Source of the DNA: an uncultured Collinsella sp.
GTDB lineage: Bacteria > Actinomycetota > Coriobacteriia > Coriobacteriales > Coriobacteriaceae
Assembly (NCBI GenBank): GCA_900546775.1
Contig: UREM01000012.1
Location: 1-57,532 of the forward strand
DNA: 57,532 nucleotides
Reading direction: 5' to 3'
Shown here piece by piece: positions 17,684 to 26,756 of the stretch. The notes beneath the pieces are model-generated. The model was not told where the DNA came from, made no database searches, and saw nothing but the letters and a program-made list of their open reading frames with translations. Positions within the stretch are counted from its first letter, which is position 1. Each line of letters opens with the position of its first letter. The position numbers and the translations under genes are program-made.

Positions 17684-18169
17684 ATGCAACGTGGAAGTAC
17701 ATCTCCGCTGTCCCGCGAGACCGATGCACCCGAGACCATCGTCAAACTGGAGTGCGACATCGACGACGCGTCGCCCGAGGTGCTCGCCTATGCCGCCGAC
17801 CGCCTGCGCGAGGCAGGTGCGCGCGAGGTACACTGGCTGCCTCTCTACTGCAAAAAAGGCCGCCCCGGATGGCAGCTGCAGGTGATCTGCTCGCACGAGG
17901 ATATCGAGCGCCTACAGACGATTATCTTTTTGGAGACCACGACCAACGCCGTTCGTCGCCAGGTGATGGAACGCGTCTGCCTGCCGCGTCGTTTTGAGCA
18001 GGTAGCGACGCCTTGGGGCGAGGTGGCCGTCAAAGTAGCCACCCTGCCCGACGGCAGTGAGCGTGCGGCGCCCGAGTACGAGGACTGTGCCCGTCTTGCC
18101 CGCGAGCATAACGTGCCGCTCCAGCGCGTGATGCAGGCGGCACAAGCCTCGGCACTGCGATTTGAGTAA
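17684..18169 (+). CDS. Stand-alone LarC C-terminal (LarC2-like) nickel-insertion domain
   Basis: A 161-residue protein matching only the C-terminal half of LarC, the CTP-dependent nickel insertase that completes the nickel-pincer cofactor of lactate racemase. Family landmarks are LECDIDDASPEVLAYAADRLREAGA, YCKKGRPGWQLQVIC, IIFLETTTNAVRR, TPWGEVAVKV and APEYEDCARLA. No LarC1 half, and no larA, larB or larE, is present upstream. ATG 17684 follows AAAGGA. It may be a remnant or a repurposed metal-binding protein; a programmed frameshift partner is not seen. Confidence 0.85.
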   Translation: MQRGSTSPLSRETDAPETIVKLECDIDDASPEVLAYAADRLREAGAREVHWLPLYCKKGRPGWQLQVICSHEDIERLQTIIFLETTTNAVRRQVMERVCLPRRFEQVATPWGEVAVKVATLPDGSERAAPEYEDCARLAREHNVPLQRVMQAAQASALRFE

Positions 18170-18223
18170 CACGGTCGACGACACGCCGCGCCCAACCCAT
18201 CAACCCCACCCGAAAGGACCACC

Positions 18224-18772
18224 ATGAAATACCTCATCGCTTCCGACATTCACGGCTCGGCATACTGGACCGAGCGTCTGGTCGCCGCCATCGAATCCGA
18301 GCAGCCCGACCGCATCGTGCTGCTGGGCGACCTGCTCTACCACGGCCCGCGCAACGACCTGCCGCGCGACTACGCCCCCAAGCGCGTGATTCCGCTGCTC
18401 AACGCCCTGGCCGACCGCATCATCGCGGTGCGCGGTAACTGTGACGCCGAGGTCGACCAGATGGTCCTCGACTTTCCCGTCATGGCGGACTACGCTACGC
18501 TGTTCGACGAGGCCGGCCGCGAGCTGTTCCTGACGCACGGCCACGTCTTTGGCGCCGGCATGCACAACAGCGTCGACCACGCGCCCGCGCTGCCCGAGGG
18601 CTCCGCGCTCGTCTACGGCCACACGCACATCAAAGTTAACGAGGCAAGCGAGACTCACCCGGGTCTGTGGCTCTTTAATCCCGGCAGCGTGAGTATTCCC
18701 AAGGACGGTACGCACAGCTACGGCATCTACGAGGGCGGCGCGTTCCGTCACGTGATCCTGGAGGAGAAATAA
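18224..18772 (+). CDS. YfcE-type metallophosphoesterase
   Basis: A 182-residue calcineurin-like phosphodiesterase. Metal ligands are visible in IASDIHGS, LLGDLLYHGPRN, VRGNCDAEV, LTHGHVFG and YGHTHIKVNE, the standard order of the family. E. coli YfcE hydrolyses phosphodiesters in vitro, its physiological substrate being unsettled. A strong AAAGGACC site precedes ATG. It lies two bases before mazG, so both are likely in one transcript. Confidence 0.9.
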   Translation: MKYLIASDIHGSAYWTERLVAAIESEQPDRIVLLGDLLYHGPRNDLPRDYAPKRVIPLLNALADRIIAVRGNCDAEVDQMVLDFPVMADYATLFDEAGRELFLTHGHVFGAGMHNSVDHAPALPEGSALVYGHTHIKVNEASETHPGLWLFNPGSVSIPKDGTHSYGIYEGGAFRHVILEEK

Positions 18773-18774
18773 TC

Positions 18775-19635
18775 ATGGCGCAGCACATGGCTCAGCAAAA
18801 TGCCGAGGGCTCGCGCGATCTGTCCACGCTGGTCGACGCGTCGGCCGAGTTGCAGCATCTGGTGCAGACCATCTGGCGTCTGCGTCAGCCCGATGGTTGC
18901 CCGTGGGACCGCGAACAGACGCATCAGAGCATCGGCAAGAACATGATCGAGGAGGCCTACGAGGCGCTCGATTGCATCGAGGTCGACGACGCGGCACACC
19001 TGCGCGAGGAGCTCGGCGACGTGCTCATGCAGGTAGTGCTGCATGCACAGATTGCGGCGGACGCCGGCGAGGTTACGCTGGCCGACGTGGCACGCGATAT
19101 CGACGCCAAGCTCATCCGCCGTCATCCGCACGTGTTTGGCGATGCGGACGCCGAGAGCTCCGATGAGGTGCTCAAGATTTGGGACGAGGTCAAGCTTGCC
19201 GAGAAGGCCGCCAAGGACAAGGCCGTGGCGGCGGGCGAGGCTGCGCCCGAGGGCCTGCTCGACGGCGTGCCCACGCATCTGCCGGCGCTGATGCAGGCGC
19301 AGAAGGTGTCGCGCAAGGCGGCGGCCGTGGGCTTTGAGTGGGAGACGGTCCAGGACGTGTGGGACGAGGTCGCCGAGGAGCGTGCCGAGTTTGAGGCCGA
19401 GGCTCCCGGCTCGTCCGAGCGCGAGATGGAGTTTGGCGACCTGCTCTTTGCCCTGGTCAACGTTGCACGCAAGGAGGGCATCGACGCCGAGAGCGCCCTG
19501 CGCGCGAGCACGGCAAAGTTCCGCCGTCGCTGGGCCGCGATGGAGCAGATGGCGGCCAACGCCCATGTGGATCTGGCTGAGCTTTCGACCCACGGCCTCA
19601 ACGACCTGTGGGACGCCGCCAAGGCGGAGGAGTAA
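18775..19635 (+). CDS. mazG: Nucleoside triphosphate pyrophosphohydrolase MazG
   Basis: A 286-residue protein with two MazG domains. The first carries LRQPDGCPWDREQTHQS and EEAYEALDCIEVDDAAHLREELGDVLMQVVLHAQI; the second has EFGDLLFALVNVARKEGIDAESALRAST and KFRRRW. These acidic clusters bind Mg. MazG hydrolyses NTPs and dNTPs to monophosphates, clearing damaged nucleotides. It is slightly longer than the E. coli protein because of N-terminal and mid-chain Ala/Glu-rich segments. A strong terminator follows. Confidence 0.94.
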   Translation: MAQHMAQQNAEGSRDLSTLVDASAELQHLVQTIWRLRQPDGCPWDREQTHQSIGKNMIEEAYEALDCIEVDDAAHLREELGDVLMQVVLHAQIAADAGEVTLADVARDIDAKLIRRHPHVFGDADAESSDEVLKIWDEVKLAEKAAKDKAVAAGEAAPEGLLDGVPTHLPALMQAQKVSRKAAAVGFEWETVQDVWDEVAEERAEFEAEAPGSSEREMEFGDLLFALVNVARKEGIDAESALRASTAKFRRRWAAMEQMAANAHVDLAELSTHGLNDLWDAAKAEE

Positions 19636-19639
19636 GACT

Positions 19640-19684
19640 GCGGGAACGACGGGCTGACACGCCCCATCGTTCCCGCTAAATTTT
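19640..19684 (+). terminator. Intrinsic terminator after mazG
   Basis: GCGGGAACGA (19640-19649) pairs with TCGTTCCCGC (19667-19676), with an inner GGGC/GCCC stem and TGACAC loop. AAATTTTCC follows, giving a moderate T-run. Confidence 0.8.
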
Positions 19685-19706
19685 CCGAAATACAAGTGTA
19701 TCCCTC

Positions 19707-19751
19707 GGCTAACTTAGGGCATAATGCAAAAAGTGCGACATGGCTAACTTA
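19707..19751 (+). promoter_or_regulatory. Direct repeat and candidate -10 upstream of enolase
   Basis: GGCTAACTTA occurs twice, at 19707-19716 and 19742-19751, spaced 35 bp. Between them CATAAT (19720-19725) could be a -10 box, so the two repeats flank a possible transcription start. No convincing -35 is seen. An operator for a glycolytic regulator is one reading. Confidence 0.4.
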
Positions 19752-19812
19752 CGGAGGCACACCGACGGTGCACGGTCAGCCGGTCGCTTGCATCCATTAC
19801 GTTTCCAAGTGA

Positions 19813-21114
<1,302 letters not shown>

Positions 21115-21177
21115 ACAAGTGGTGCTCGCGGGAGCGGGGTTGACTCGGCTCCGCTCCGCTTCTGATGGCTGCCATTG

Positions 21178-21209
21178 GGCGCTGGGCCGTGTGGCTCAGC
21201 GCCTTTTTT
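21178..21209 (+). terminator. Intrinsic terminator after enolase
   Basis: An 11-bp stem GGCGCTGGGCC/GGCTCAGCGCC (one G-T pair) with a GTGT loop is followed by seven T residues. Confidence 0.9.
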
Positions 21210-21300
21210 ATGTCGAGCAAAGGCTGGCGAAGGCGGCGCGCATGCTCGTGCTATAACTAAAGGACTTAGCGCAAACAAACCTCAACCGCACAAGGCGCAC

Positions 21301-22062
21301 ATGGATCAGATTTACGACAACAGGTATTATTCCGCCAGTTCGCGCGAGCCGTCATCCCGTCGCGCGCATACGGTGCGGCTCGGCGGGCCCGATCATACGG
21401 GTGCTGCCCGTCCCACGCATCGCACGGCGGGCACCTCGCACTCCCATGCTCAAATGAATATGCCGACGCATCGCCCGGACCGTCCGTCGCGCGCGACGTA
21501 CGAATCGCGCCCGTCTGCTCAGGCGCACGATAGGTCGAGCAGGCCGTCGAGCCGTCTTTCGGGTTCGGACTTTATGCACTACGCCAACGACAACGCGGTG
21601 GTTAAGGCAATCTACGACTTTACCCATGGGCCCCAGCGTGGGCTGTTTATCGGCATTGTTGTCGTCCTGGTGCTCGTGAGCTTGTATTTTCCCGTGCGCG
21701 ATCTGTATGTGGCCAAGCGCTCGAGCGACATTTTGGCCAAGCAGGTCGAGATTCGCCAGCAGTACAACGACGAGCTGCAGAAAAGCGTCGACAAACTGCT
21801 CTCGGAGGAGGGCATTAAGGACGCGGCGACCGAGGATCTGGGCCTGGTGATGCCCGGCGAGACCAAGATTGACGTTCTGGGCCTGGACGACGATTCTGAT
21901 TCGTCTTCGGGCAAGAAGTCGTCGAACGCCAAAAAGGCCAGCGAAGTGGCCAAGGAGATCGAAGAGGTGGGCAAGGACGCGCCGTGGTACATCCAGGCGC
22001 TCGACATGCTGTTTGGTTTTAACGGCGTCGAGGGCCAGACGGTCGTGTCCAACGGCAAATAG
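21301..22062 (+). CDS. Septum formation initiator (FtsB/DivIC-like) membrane protein
   Basis: A 253-residue bitopic protein. Residues 1-110 are a disordered Arg/Ser/His-rich cytoplasmic tail, followed by one membrane span (GLFIGIVVVLVLVSLYFPV, about 118-137). A coiled-coil-like region (KRSSDILAKQVEIRQQYNDE) and a Ser/Lys/Asp-rich C-terminal part lie outside. The organisation and position after enolase suit FtsB/DivIC, a divisome scaffold. The ATG at 21301 is chosen because the upstream frame runs back into the terminator. The long N-tail is unusual. Overlap of 20 bases is absent; ppx starts 20 bases on. Confidence 0.75.
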   Translation: MDQIYDNRYYSASSREPSSRRAHTVRLGGPDHTGAARPTHRTAGTSHSHAQMNMPTHRPDRPSRATYESRPSAQAHDRSSRPSSRLSGSDFMHYANDNAVVKAIYDFTHGPQRGLFIGIVVVLVLVSLYFPVRDLYVAKRSSDILAKQVEIRQQYNDELQKSVDKLLSEEGIKDAATEDLGLVMPGETKIDVLGLDDDSDSSSGKKSSNAKKASEVAKEIEEVGKDAPWYIQALDMLFGFNGVEGQTVVSNGK

Positions 22063-22082
22063 CGCCCGGAGGGGAGCCCGCA

Positions 22083-23090
22083 ATGGCAGATTGCAAACGA
22101 TATAAGGTGGCGGCGATCGACCTGGGAACGGTGTCGTCGCGACTGGTGCTGGCGCAGGTCGAGGCCGGGGCGATCGTGGAATCGTTCAAGCATACCGAGA
22201 TTACCGATCTTGGCGAGGGCGTCGACGCGACGGGCCGCTTTTGCGAGGCGGCGGTCGAGCGCGTGCTTGCTGCATGCCGCATGTTTGTGGACGAGGCGCG
22301 TGCCTTTGGGGCCGTGTGCATCTGCACCACGTGCACGAGTGCCGCGCGCGATGCGTCTAATGCCGCCCTGCTGCTGGACGGCCTGCGCGAGCTGGGGCTC
22401 GAACCGCAGGTGATTCCGGGCGAGGTCGAGGCACGCCTGACGTTTTTTGGCGTGGCGCACGACTTCGCTGGCGAGCGCATCATTGTTGCCGATTCGGGCG
22501 GCGGATCCACGGAGCTCGCGACGGGCGTCTATGCGCCGGAGCGTGGGGTCTTTGCGCTGGAGGGCACGCGTTCGCTGGACATTGGCTGCCGTCGTGTGAC
22601 GGAGCGCTTCTTCTCGGTGCTGCCGCCTGCGGACGGCGAGCTTGCTGCCGCCGCCAACTGGGCGGGCGAGCAGTTCGCTGCCTATTTTGAAGGCCTGCCG
22701 AGCAATTTTGAGCGTGCCGAGCGCCTGGTCGCCGTGGGTGGCACCGTCACCACGCTTGTGGCGCTCGTTCATGAGCTGGAACCGTACGATTCGAGCTTTG
22801 TGCACCTGCGCGAGCTTTCGCTGGATCAGGTTTCGGCCGCTATCGAGCGCATGTCTACGCTGGATGTTGCAGGCATTGCCGCGCTGCCAGGCGTGCAGCC
22901 CAAACGCGCGGGCGTGATCTTGGCAGGTGCCGTGGTAATTCGCGAGCTCATGCGAGCCGGCGGCTACAGGGCGCTTACCGTGAGTGAGAACAGTCTGCTC
23001 GCCGGCATGGCCGCCACCATCAACGAGACCCTCGACGGTAAAACCCCCACCATCGCCTGGACCCCCAGCCTCAGCCCTCTCCAAAACTAG
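22083..23090 (+). CDS. ppx: Ppx/GppA family exopolyphosphatase
   Basis: A 335-residue phosphatase of the actin/ASKHA fold. The phosphate loops AAIDLGTVSSRLVLA and VADSGGGSTELATG are clear, as are TCTSAARDASN, PGEVEARLTFFG and AVGGTVTTL. The short form is usual for actinobacterial Ppx and lacks the extra C-terminal domains of E. coli Ppx. It degrades polyphosphate or pppGpp. Strong GGAGGGGAG precedes ATG. It converges with the downstream ATPase gene only 16 bases away. Confidence 0.9.
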   Translation: MADCKRYKVAAIDLGTVSSRLVLAQVEAGAIVESFKHTEITDLGEGVDATGRFCEAAVERVLAACRMFVDEARAFGAVCICTTCTSAARDASNAALLLDGLRELGLEPQVIPGEVEARLTFFGVAHDFAGERIIVADSGGGSTELATGVYAPERGVFALEGTRSLDIGCRRVTERFFSVLPPADGELAAAANWAGEQFAAYFEGLPSNFERAERLVAVGGTVTTLVALVHELEPYDSSFVHLRELSLDQVSAAIERMSTLDVAGIAALPGVQPKRAGVILAGAVVIRELMRAGGYRALTVSENSLLAGMAATINETLDGKTPTIAWTPSLSPLQN

Positions 23091-23106
23091 TCTTTTTGGG
23101 ACGGGG

Positions 23107-24411
23107 CTACTTTGTCAGCTTGTCGATCTGTCCAATCTCCCAAAGCGGAATATTGACGAGCATGTCCTCGTCTCTATATGCCGCCAGGGAGGTCCTCACG
23201 CAGCGCATGAGTTTGAATTTTTCGCAGGCTATTTTCAGACTCTTCGCTTTAAGGTTCTCCGCCGCCTTGACCTCAAGCGGAAGTACAGTCCCCATGTGAT
23301 CGATAGCAAAATCGGTTTCGGCATTGCCAGAGCTAGATGACCAGTACGCGGGGATTTTGCCTTGCAGCAAGAGTTCCTGTGCGACGTATTGCTCGGTGAG
23401 CGAGCCCTTAAACTCAGTGAAAACAGCGGATCCGTTTAGGACGATGGTCGGTGGGAGGTTGGAGAGCGCGCCGAGGATGCCAGTGTCGATGCAAAACAGC
23501 TTGAAGCCCGAGAGGTCCTCATAGCTCGAAAGCGGTGCCCTGAGAGCGGAAACGCGCGGCACCTTATGAACGATTCCGTAATCCATGAGCCACTGGAGGC
23601 TCTCTTCAAAATCGCGTGCGCGCGCCCCGGGGCGAAGGGCTCCGTAGATGAACTTTTTATTTTCCTTTGCAAGCTGGCCGGGGAGGGATTTCCAAACCAG
23701 CCTCATGCGCTCGACGATGCGGGCGGGCGCATGTTTGCCAAAATCGGATTCGTAAGCCTCGATGATTTGTTGCTGAAGCCTGCGGGCTTCGATGAAATCG
23801 CGGGTCGCGGCAAAGGCGGAGACGACTTCGGGCATGCCGCCGACAACGAGGTATTCCTTGAGCAAGTGCTCGAGCTTTTCGGTAACGTTTGCCAGAAGAT
23901 TCATGTCTGCGGCAAGGATGGCGTCGGCGAGCGGGTCGCCATCGACGGCGCGAACGAACTCGGTAAACCCCATGGGACGCATGGTGAGCTGGTCGATTTT
24001 GCCGACGGGAAATGACTCGTTTTCGCGCCGGAGCGCGAGGCCCATATAGGAGCCGGCTGCGACGATATGGTATTCGGGCGCAAGCTCGTTGAAGTACTTG
24101 AGCGAGGTGATGCCGCGCGGCGCCTCTTGGATCTCGTCAAAGATGATGAGCGTGTCTGCCGGCGTTACGGTTCGCCCGCGAAGAAGCTCTATCTGGGAGA
24201 TGATGCGCTTGGGGTCGAGGTCTCCATCGAACAGCGAGCGTGCGCTCGGCTCGAGCATAAAGTCAAAACGAATGACGTTTCGATACTGTTGGCTCGCGAA
24301 TTCGTTAAGAAGCCAAGTCTTTCCTGTCTGGCGGGCTCCTTTGAGCAAGAGGGGTTTGCGATTCGCCCTTGATTTCCAAGCGATAAGTTCACTCATAAGC
24401 TGTCGCTGCAT
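23107..24411 (-). CDS. AAA-family ATPase with DUF4143 C-terminal domain
   Basis: A 434-residue cytoplasmic ATP-binding protein. The N-terminal AAA_14 part has Walker A LLKGARQTGKTWLL and Walker B LIIFDEIQEAPRG; the C-terminal half, with KGSLTEQYVAQELLLQG, YWSSSSGNAETDFAID and LPLEVKAAENLKAKSL, is DUF4143, which resembles a nuclease-like fold. Physiological role of the family is unsettled. GGGAGG four bases before the ATG fixes the start. A possible -10 TATACT lies at 24435-24440, and 33-bp tandem repeats lie just upstream. Lower G+C and different codon use than neighbours suggest transfer. Confidence 0.88.
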   Translation of the reverse strand: MQRQLMSELIAWKSRANRKPLLLKGARQTGKTWLLNEFASQQYRNVIRFDFMLEPSARSLFDGDLDPKRIISQIELLRGRTVTPADTLIIFDEIQEAPRGITSLKYFNELAPEYHIVAAGSYMGLALRRENESFPVGKIDQLTMRPMGFTEFVRAVDGDPLADAILAADMNLLANVTEKLEHLLKEYLVVGGMPEVVSAFAATRDFIEARRLQQQIIEAYESDFGKHAPARIVERMRLVWKSLPGQLAKENKKFIYGALRPGARARDFEESLQWLMDYGIVHKVPRVSALRAPLSSYEDLSGFKLFCIDTGILGALSNLPPTIVLNGSAVFTEFKGSLTEQYVAQELLLQGKIPAYWSSSSGNAETDFAIDHMGTVLPLEVKAAENLKAKSLKIACEKFKLMRCVRTSLAAYRDEDMLVNIPLWEIGQIDKLTK

Positions 24412-24462
24412 ATTGCCTCCCAACTCTCTTGGCTAGTATAAGGCCATTTGGGCGTTTCCTTT

Positions 24463-24540
24463 GGAAAATGTGCGAGACAACCACGTTTTTCCATCGGAAA
24501 ATGTGTGAGACAACCACATTTTTCCATCGAAAAATGTGGG
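24463..24540. repeat. 33-bp tandem repeats upstream of the DUF4143 ATPase
   Basis: Two 33-bp units (24463-24495 and 24496-24528) differ at two bases, and the first 12 bases of a third follow. Each unit is itself an imperfect hairpin: GGAAAATGTG opposite CACATTTTTCC. The junction gives an 11-bp inverted repeat CCACATTTTTC/GAAAAATGTGG. They sit immediately upstream of the likely promoter of the minus-strand ATPase gene. Confidence 0.85.
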
Positions 24541-24552
24541 AATGCCAATCTA

Positions 24553-24619
24553 AGTTGCGGTGAAATAGTTCTTAAATGGGCTGGTAACCAGTCAAAACAG
24601 GAACTATTCCACCGCAACT
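24553..24619. repeat. 19-bp inverted repeat (palindromic element)
   Basis: AGTTGCGGTGAAATAGTTC (24553-24571) faces its complement at 24601-24619 with one mismatch. The 29-nt centre holds an inner CTGGTAACCAG palindrome. It could be a short MITE-like element; no target-site duplication is evident. Confidence 0.7.
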
Positions 24620-24646
24620 TCTAAAGTCCACCGGCATCCACAAGAA

Positions 24647-24679
24647 ACGGGCCCGCATCCCCAGGGGACACGGGCCCGT
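24647..24679 (-). terminator. Hairpin downstream of the tRNA-like fragment
   Basis: ACGGGCCCG/CGGGCCCGT arms (24647-24655, 24671-24679) read on the minus strand are followed by TTTCTTG. It is a near copy of the hairpin at 24845-24873; one pair is G-C here and A-T there. Confidence 0.65.
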
Positions 24680-24689
24680 AAAAGCCAAA

Positions 24690-24830
24690 TGGTAGGGGCG
24701 GTGGGACATCTGCGTATTTGCTGCGCAAATCCGCACCGGCTTCGGCTGCCTGCCGGCGTCCTCGCCGGCTCGCTACGGACGCTGCGCGTCCGCTTTACGC
24801 TCGCCCCTTCGCGGGTTCGAGTCCCACCGG
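24690..24830. other. tRNA-Leu 3' fragment joined to a hairpin-rich insert and an inverted T-arm
   Basis: Bases 24690-24707 repeat the last 18 bases of tRNA-Leu (minus sense, with CCA). They are followed by about 100 bases made of small GC hairpins (GCCGGC and GGACGC types), and end at 24813-24830 in a T-arm-like GGGTTCGAGTCCCACC in plus sense. No complete cloverleaf can be drawn on either strand. It looks like a second tRNA copy broken by, or partly copied into, a mobile or recombinational insert. Confidence 0.6.
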
Positions 24831-24844
24831 CGTCTTAAAGAAAT

Positions 24845-24873
24845 GAGCCCGCATCCCTGGGGGACACGGGCTC
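24845..24873 (-). terminator. Terminator hairpin downstream of tRNA-Leu
   Basis: GAGCCCG (24845-24851) pairs with CGGGCTC (24867-24873); on the minus strand ATTTCTTT follows. It lies 12 bases after the tRNA 3' end. Confidence 0.7.
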
Positions 24874-24885
24874 GTAAGCACTACA

Positions 24886-24970
24886 TGGTAGGGGCGGTGG
24901 GACTCGAACCCACAATCCTTGCGGCGAGAGATTTTAAGTCTCCTGCGTATGCCAATTCCGCCACGCCCCC
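24886..24970 (-). tRNA. tRNA-Leu (anticodon TAA)
   Basis: On the minus strand the 85 bases give a 7-bp acceptor stem (GGGGGCG with CGCCCCT), a leucine-type D arm, anticodon stem GGAGA/TCTC around CTTAAAA with anticodon TAA, a long variable arm (GCCGCAAGGAT region), T-arm GTGGGTTCGAGTCCCAC, discriminator A and an encoded CCA. Confidence 0.95.
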
Positions 24971-25001
24971 GTGAGACTAGAAGTCTAGCACAAGCCGTCC
25001 G

Positions 25002-25625
25002 TTACGCGTTGACGGCCATCGAGTGCTGACCCGACTTTTCCAAGTACTCGGTATACTTTGCCTCGTCGCCCTTGTTTTGGTACTGCAGGGCCAGCAGGTA
25101 CTCCAGTCGGCAGCGCTTGACCGGGTCGTCGCCGACATCCTCGAGCATGCGCTCCAGTTCGGGAATGTCGTTGTGGCGCTTGAGGATCATCGTGTCGTAC
25201 ATCAGCTGACACTCGTGTGCAACCGCCTCGGCTTGACCGCCCTCAAAGCCCTTGATCTCGTGCAGCAACTCCTTGGACTTTTTGCGGTCCTCCTGGCCAA
25301 CGTAGTAGTTAAAGGCCTTGATCACCAGATCGACGCGCTGCATCTTGGGCAGGTTGAGCCCCAACAGCAAATCGAACATCTCGTCAGCGCGCTTGTGGTC
25401 CTCGCGCAGCAGATAGGAGTTCAGGCGCAGGTAGTCGCGGTTGTAGCGCGGGTACAGCATGCTGGTGAGCTTGGCGTCGAGCAAACGATCAAACTCGTCC
25501 CACTGCTTGGCGGCCATCAACTGCTGCAGGCGTTTAAACGTAGTGCGTTTTTTGACGCTAAAGAACACCGACACGGCGATGCAGATGATAACGACGGCGG
25601 TCCAGAGTGTGCGGGAATCGGGCAT
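25002..25625 (-). CDS. Membrane-anchored helical-repeat (TPR-like) protein of unknown function
   Basis: A 207-residue protein. An N-terminal hydrophobic stretch (WTAVVIICIAVSVFFSV, about 8-24) is followed by basic residues, giving one membrane anchor with the body in the cytoplasm. The rest is helical, with repeated pairs such as QWDEFDRLLDAKLTSML, HKRADEMFDLLLGLNLP and DIPELERMLEDVGDDP, suggesting TPR-like repeats and a scaffold role. Single gene between the tRNA and a divergent PTS gene. Function not known. Confidence 0.75.
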   Translation of the reverse strand: MPDSRTLWTAVVIICIAVSVFFSVKKRTTFKRLQQLMAAKQWDEFDRLLDAKLTSMLYPRYNRDYLRLNSYLLREDHKRADEMFDLLLGLNLPKMQRVDLVIKAFNYYVGQEDRKKSKELLHEIKGFEGGQAEAVAHECQLMYDTMILKRHNDIPELERMLEDVGDDPVKRCRLEYLLALQYQNKGDEAKYTEYLEKSGQHSMAVNA

Positions 25626-25788
25626 GTTAGGGTCCTTAGTCGCTCATAAAGCGAGCGGTATGACAACACGTACTAGATGTATTATACGCAGCGCGCAAGC
25701 AAACTGGCATAAAAGCTCATCGAGGCTGAGTGCCATCGCTCGCTGCGGTACACTTACCTAAAGTAAACCATGAAGGGAGACACTACCT

Positions 25789-26076
25789 ATGAAGAAGATC
25801 GTTTTGGCTTGCGGTGCTGGCGCTGCCACTTCCACGCTTGTTGCCCAGAAGGTCGCCACCTTGCTCGACGCCAACGGTTACGCCGACAAGTACGAGATCG
25901 TGCAGTGCGCCATCTCCGAGGCCAAGGACTACTGCGACGAGGGCGCCGATCTGCTGATCGCCACCACCGTTGCCCCTGAGGGCCTCACCTGCCCGTACGT
26001 GAGCGGCGTGCCCTTCATGACCGGCATGAACCGCGTCGCTGCCGAGAAGGCCGTCCTCGACGTCATGGCTCAGTAG
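25789..26076 (+). CDS. Lone PTS galactitol-type EIIB (GatB-like) protein
   Basis: A 95-residue cytoplasmic protein with the N-terminal loop VLACGAGAATSTL, where Cys8 is the expected phosphorylated residue of the PTS IIB galactitol/ascorbate superfamily. No IIA or IIC partner lies nearby, so it may serve a distant permease or act in regulation. AAGGGAGA lies upstream of ATG at a slightly long distance. The next gene begins 11 bases after its stop. Confidence 0.88.
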   Translation: MKKIVLACGAGAATSTLVAQKVATLLDANGYADKYEIVQCAISEAKDYCDEGADLLIATTVAPEGLTCPYVSGVPFMTGMNRVAAEKAVLDVMAQ

Positions 26077-26087
26077 GCGCTGACTGT

Positions 26088-26462
26088 ATGGGTGAGCAGA
26101 ACGCCAACCCGGTCGAGCTCTTTGGCATGCGCGTTGCCCATGTGGGCATTAACGCCACCGACCCGGCAGATGCGCTGGAGATCGCGGAGCTGTTCTCGAC
26201 GATGATGGGGCTGCCCGTCATCGAGACCTCGGTTTCGTACTTTAACGATTCGCTGGTCGAGATCATGAAGCAGAGCGGTCGTGGCACCAAGGGCCACATC
26301 GGCTTTGCCGTCAACGACATCGATGCGGCCGAGAAGTGGTTTGCCGAGCGCGGACTCGAGGTCAACGAGGAGTCGCGCGTGCTGCTGCCCGACGGCGGCA
26401 CCAAGCTCGTGTACTTTAAGCGCGAGTTCGCCGGCTTCGCCGTGCATCTGTGCCGCGAGTAG
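26088..26462 (+). CDS. VOC (glyoxalase-fold) family protein
   Basis: A 124-residue cytoplasmic protein with the beta-alpha-beta-beta-beta pattern of VOC domains: FGMRVAHVGINATD, FSTMMGLPV, GTKGHIGFAVNDIDAAEKWF and KREFAGFAVHLC. The GHIGFAV and GFAVHL segments resemble the VOC domain found at the C-terminus of some KDPG aldolases. No clear ribosome site is seen; translation is likely coupled to the GatB-like gene. A role in sugar acid metabolism is suggested by that pairing only. Confidence 0.8.
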   Translation: MGEQNANPVELFGMRVAHVGINATDPADALEIAELFSTMMGLPVIETSVSYFNDSLVEIMKQSGRGTKGHIGFAVNDIDAAEKWFAERGLEVNEESRVLLPDGGTKLVYFKREFAGFAVHLCRE

Positions 26463-26485
26463 CGCATAAGCTGTCATAGCTAACG

Positions 26486-26522
26486 AAAAATGGGGTAAGG
26501 CGTGTGGCCTTGCCCCATTTTT
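26486..26522. terminator. Strong bidirectional terminator after the VOC gene
   Basis: A 13-bp stem around AATGGGGTAAGGC with a GTGT-type loop lies between five A residues on the left and five T residues on the right. It would also stop minus-strand transcription. Confidence 0.92.
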
Positions 26523-26554
26523 AATGCCGAGAGGGAGACTGACGGGCTGCCGTA

Positions 26555-26742
26555 AATCGAAGGTGAATGCTTTTCCGCGAAGTGAACGAGTGAAATCGAA
26601 CCCCTGGAGCATCGACACTTTGGAGGCACCGTTTCCTGCGGTTTTGTCAGGTTTTTCCTGCGGTTTTGGCGCTAAAAAGTGCGGATGCTTCGGGGGTCCA
26701 AAATAGGTCGTTCACTTCGCGGAAAAGCATTCACCTTCGATT
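26555..26742. repeat. Long-hairpin repeat element, copy 1
   Basis: A perfect 35-bp inverted repeat (26555-26589 with 26708-26742) encloses 118 bases that pair further (CCCC.GGAGCATC with GATGCTTCGGGG; CACTTT with AAAGTG). A second copy is at 29639-29818. The core TTTTCCGCGAAGTGAACG is constant, whereas the outer arm differs (AGGTGAATGC here) yet is complementary in each copy. No gene overlaps it; a 60-codon frame through it is not convincing. Confidence 0.88.
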
Positions 26743-26756
26743 CGTGAGAGACGCCC

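Noticed and set aside
24463..24540. CRISPR array
   Set aside because: Only two and a third directly abutting units, no spacers and no cas genes.
24690..24830. Complete second tRNA gene
   Set aside because: Only the 3' end and an inverted T-arm can be matched; no acceptor, D or anticodon arms fit.
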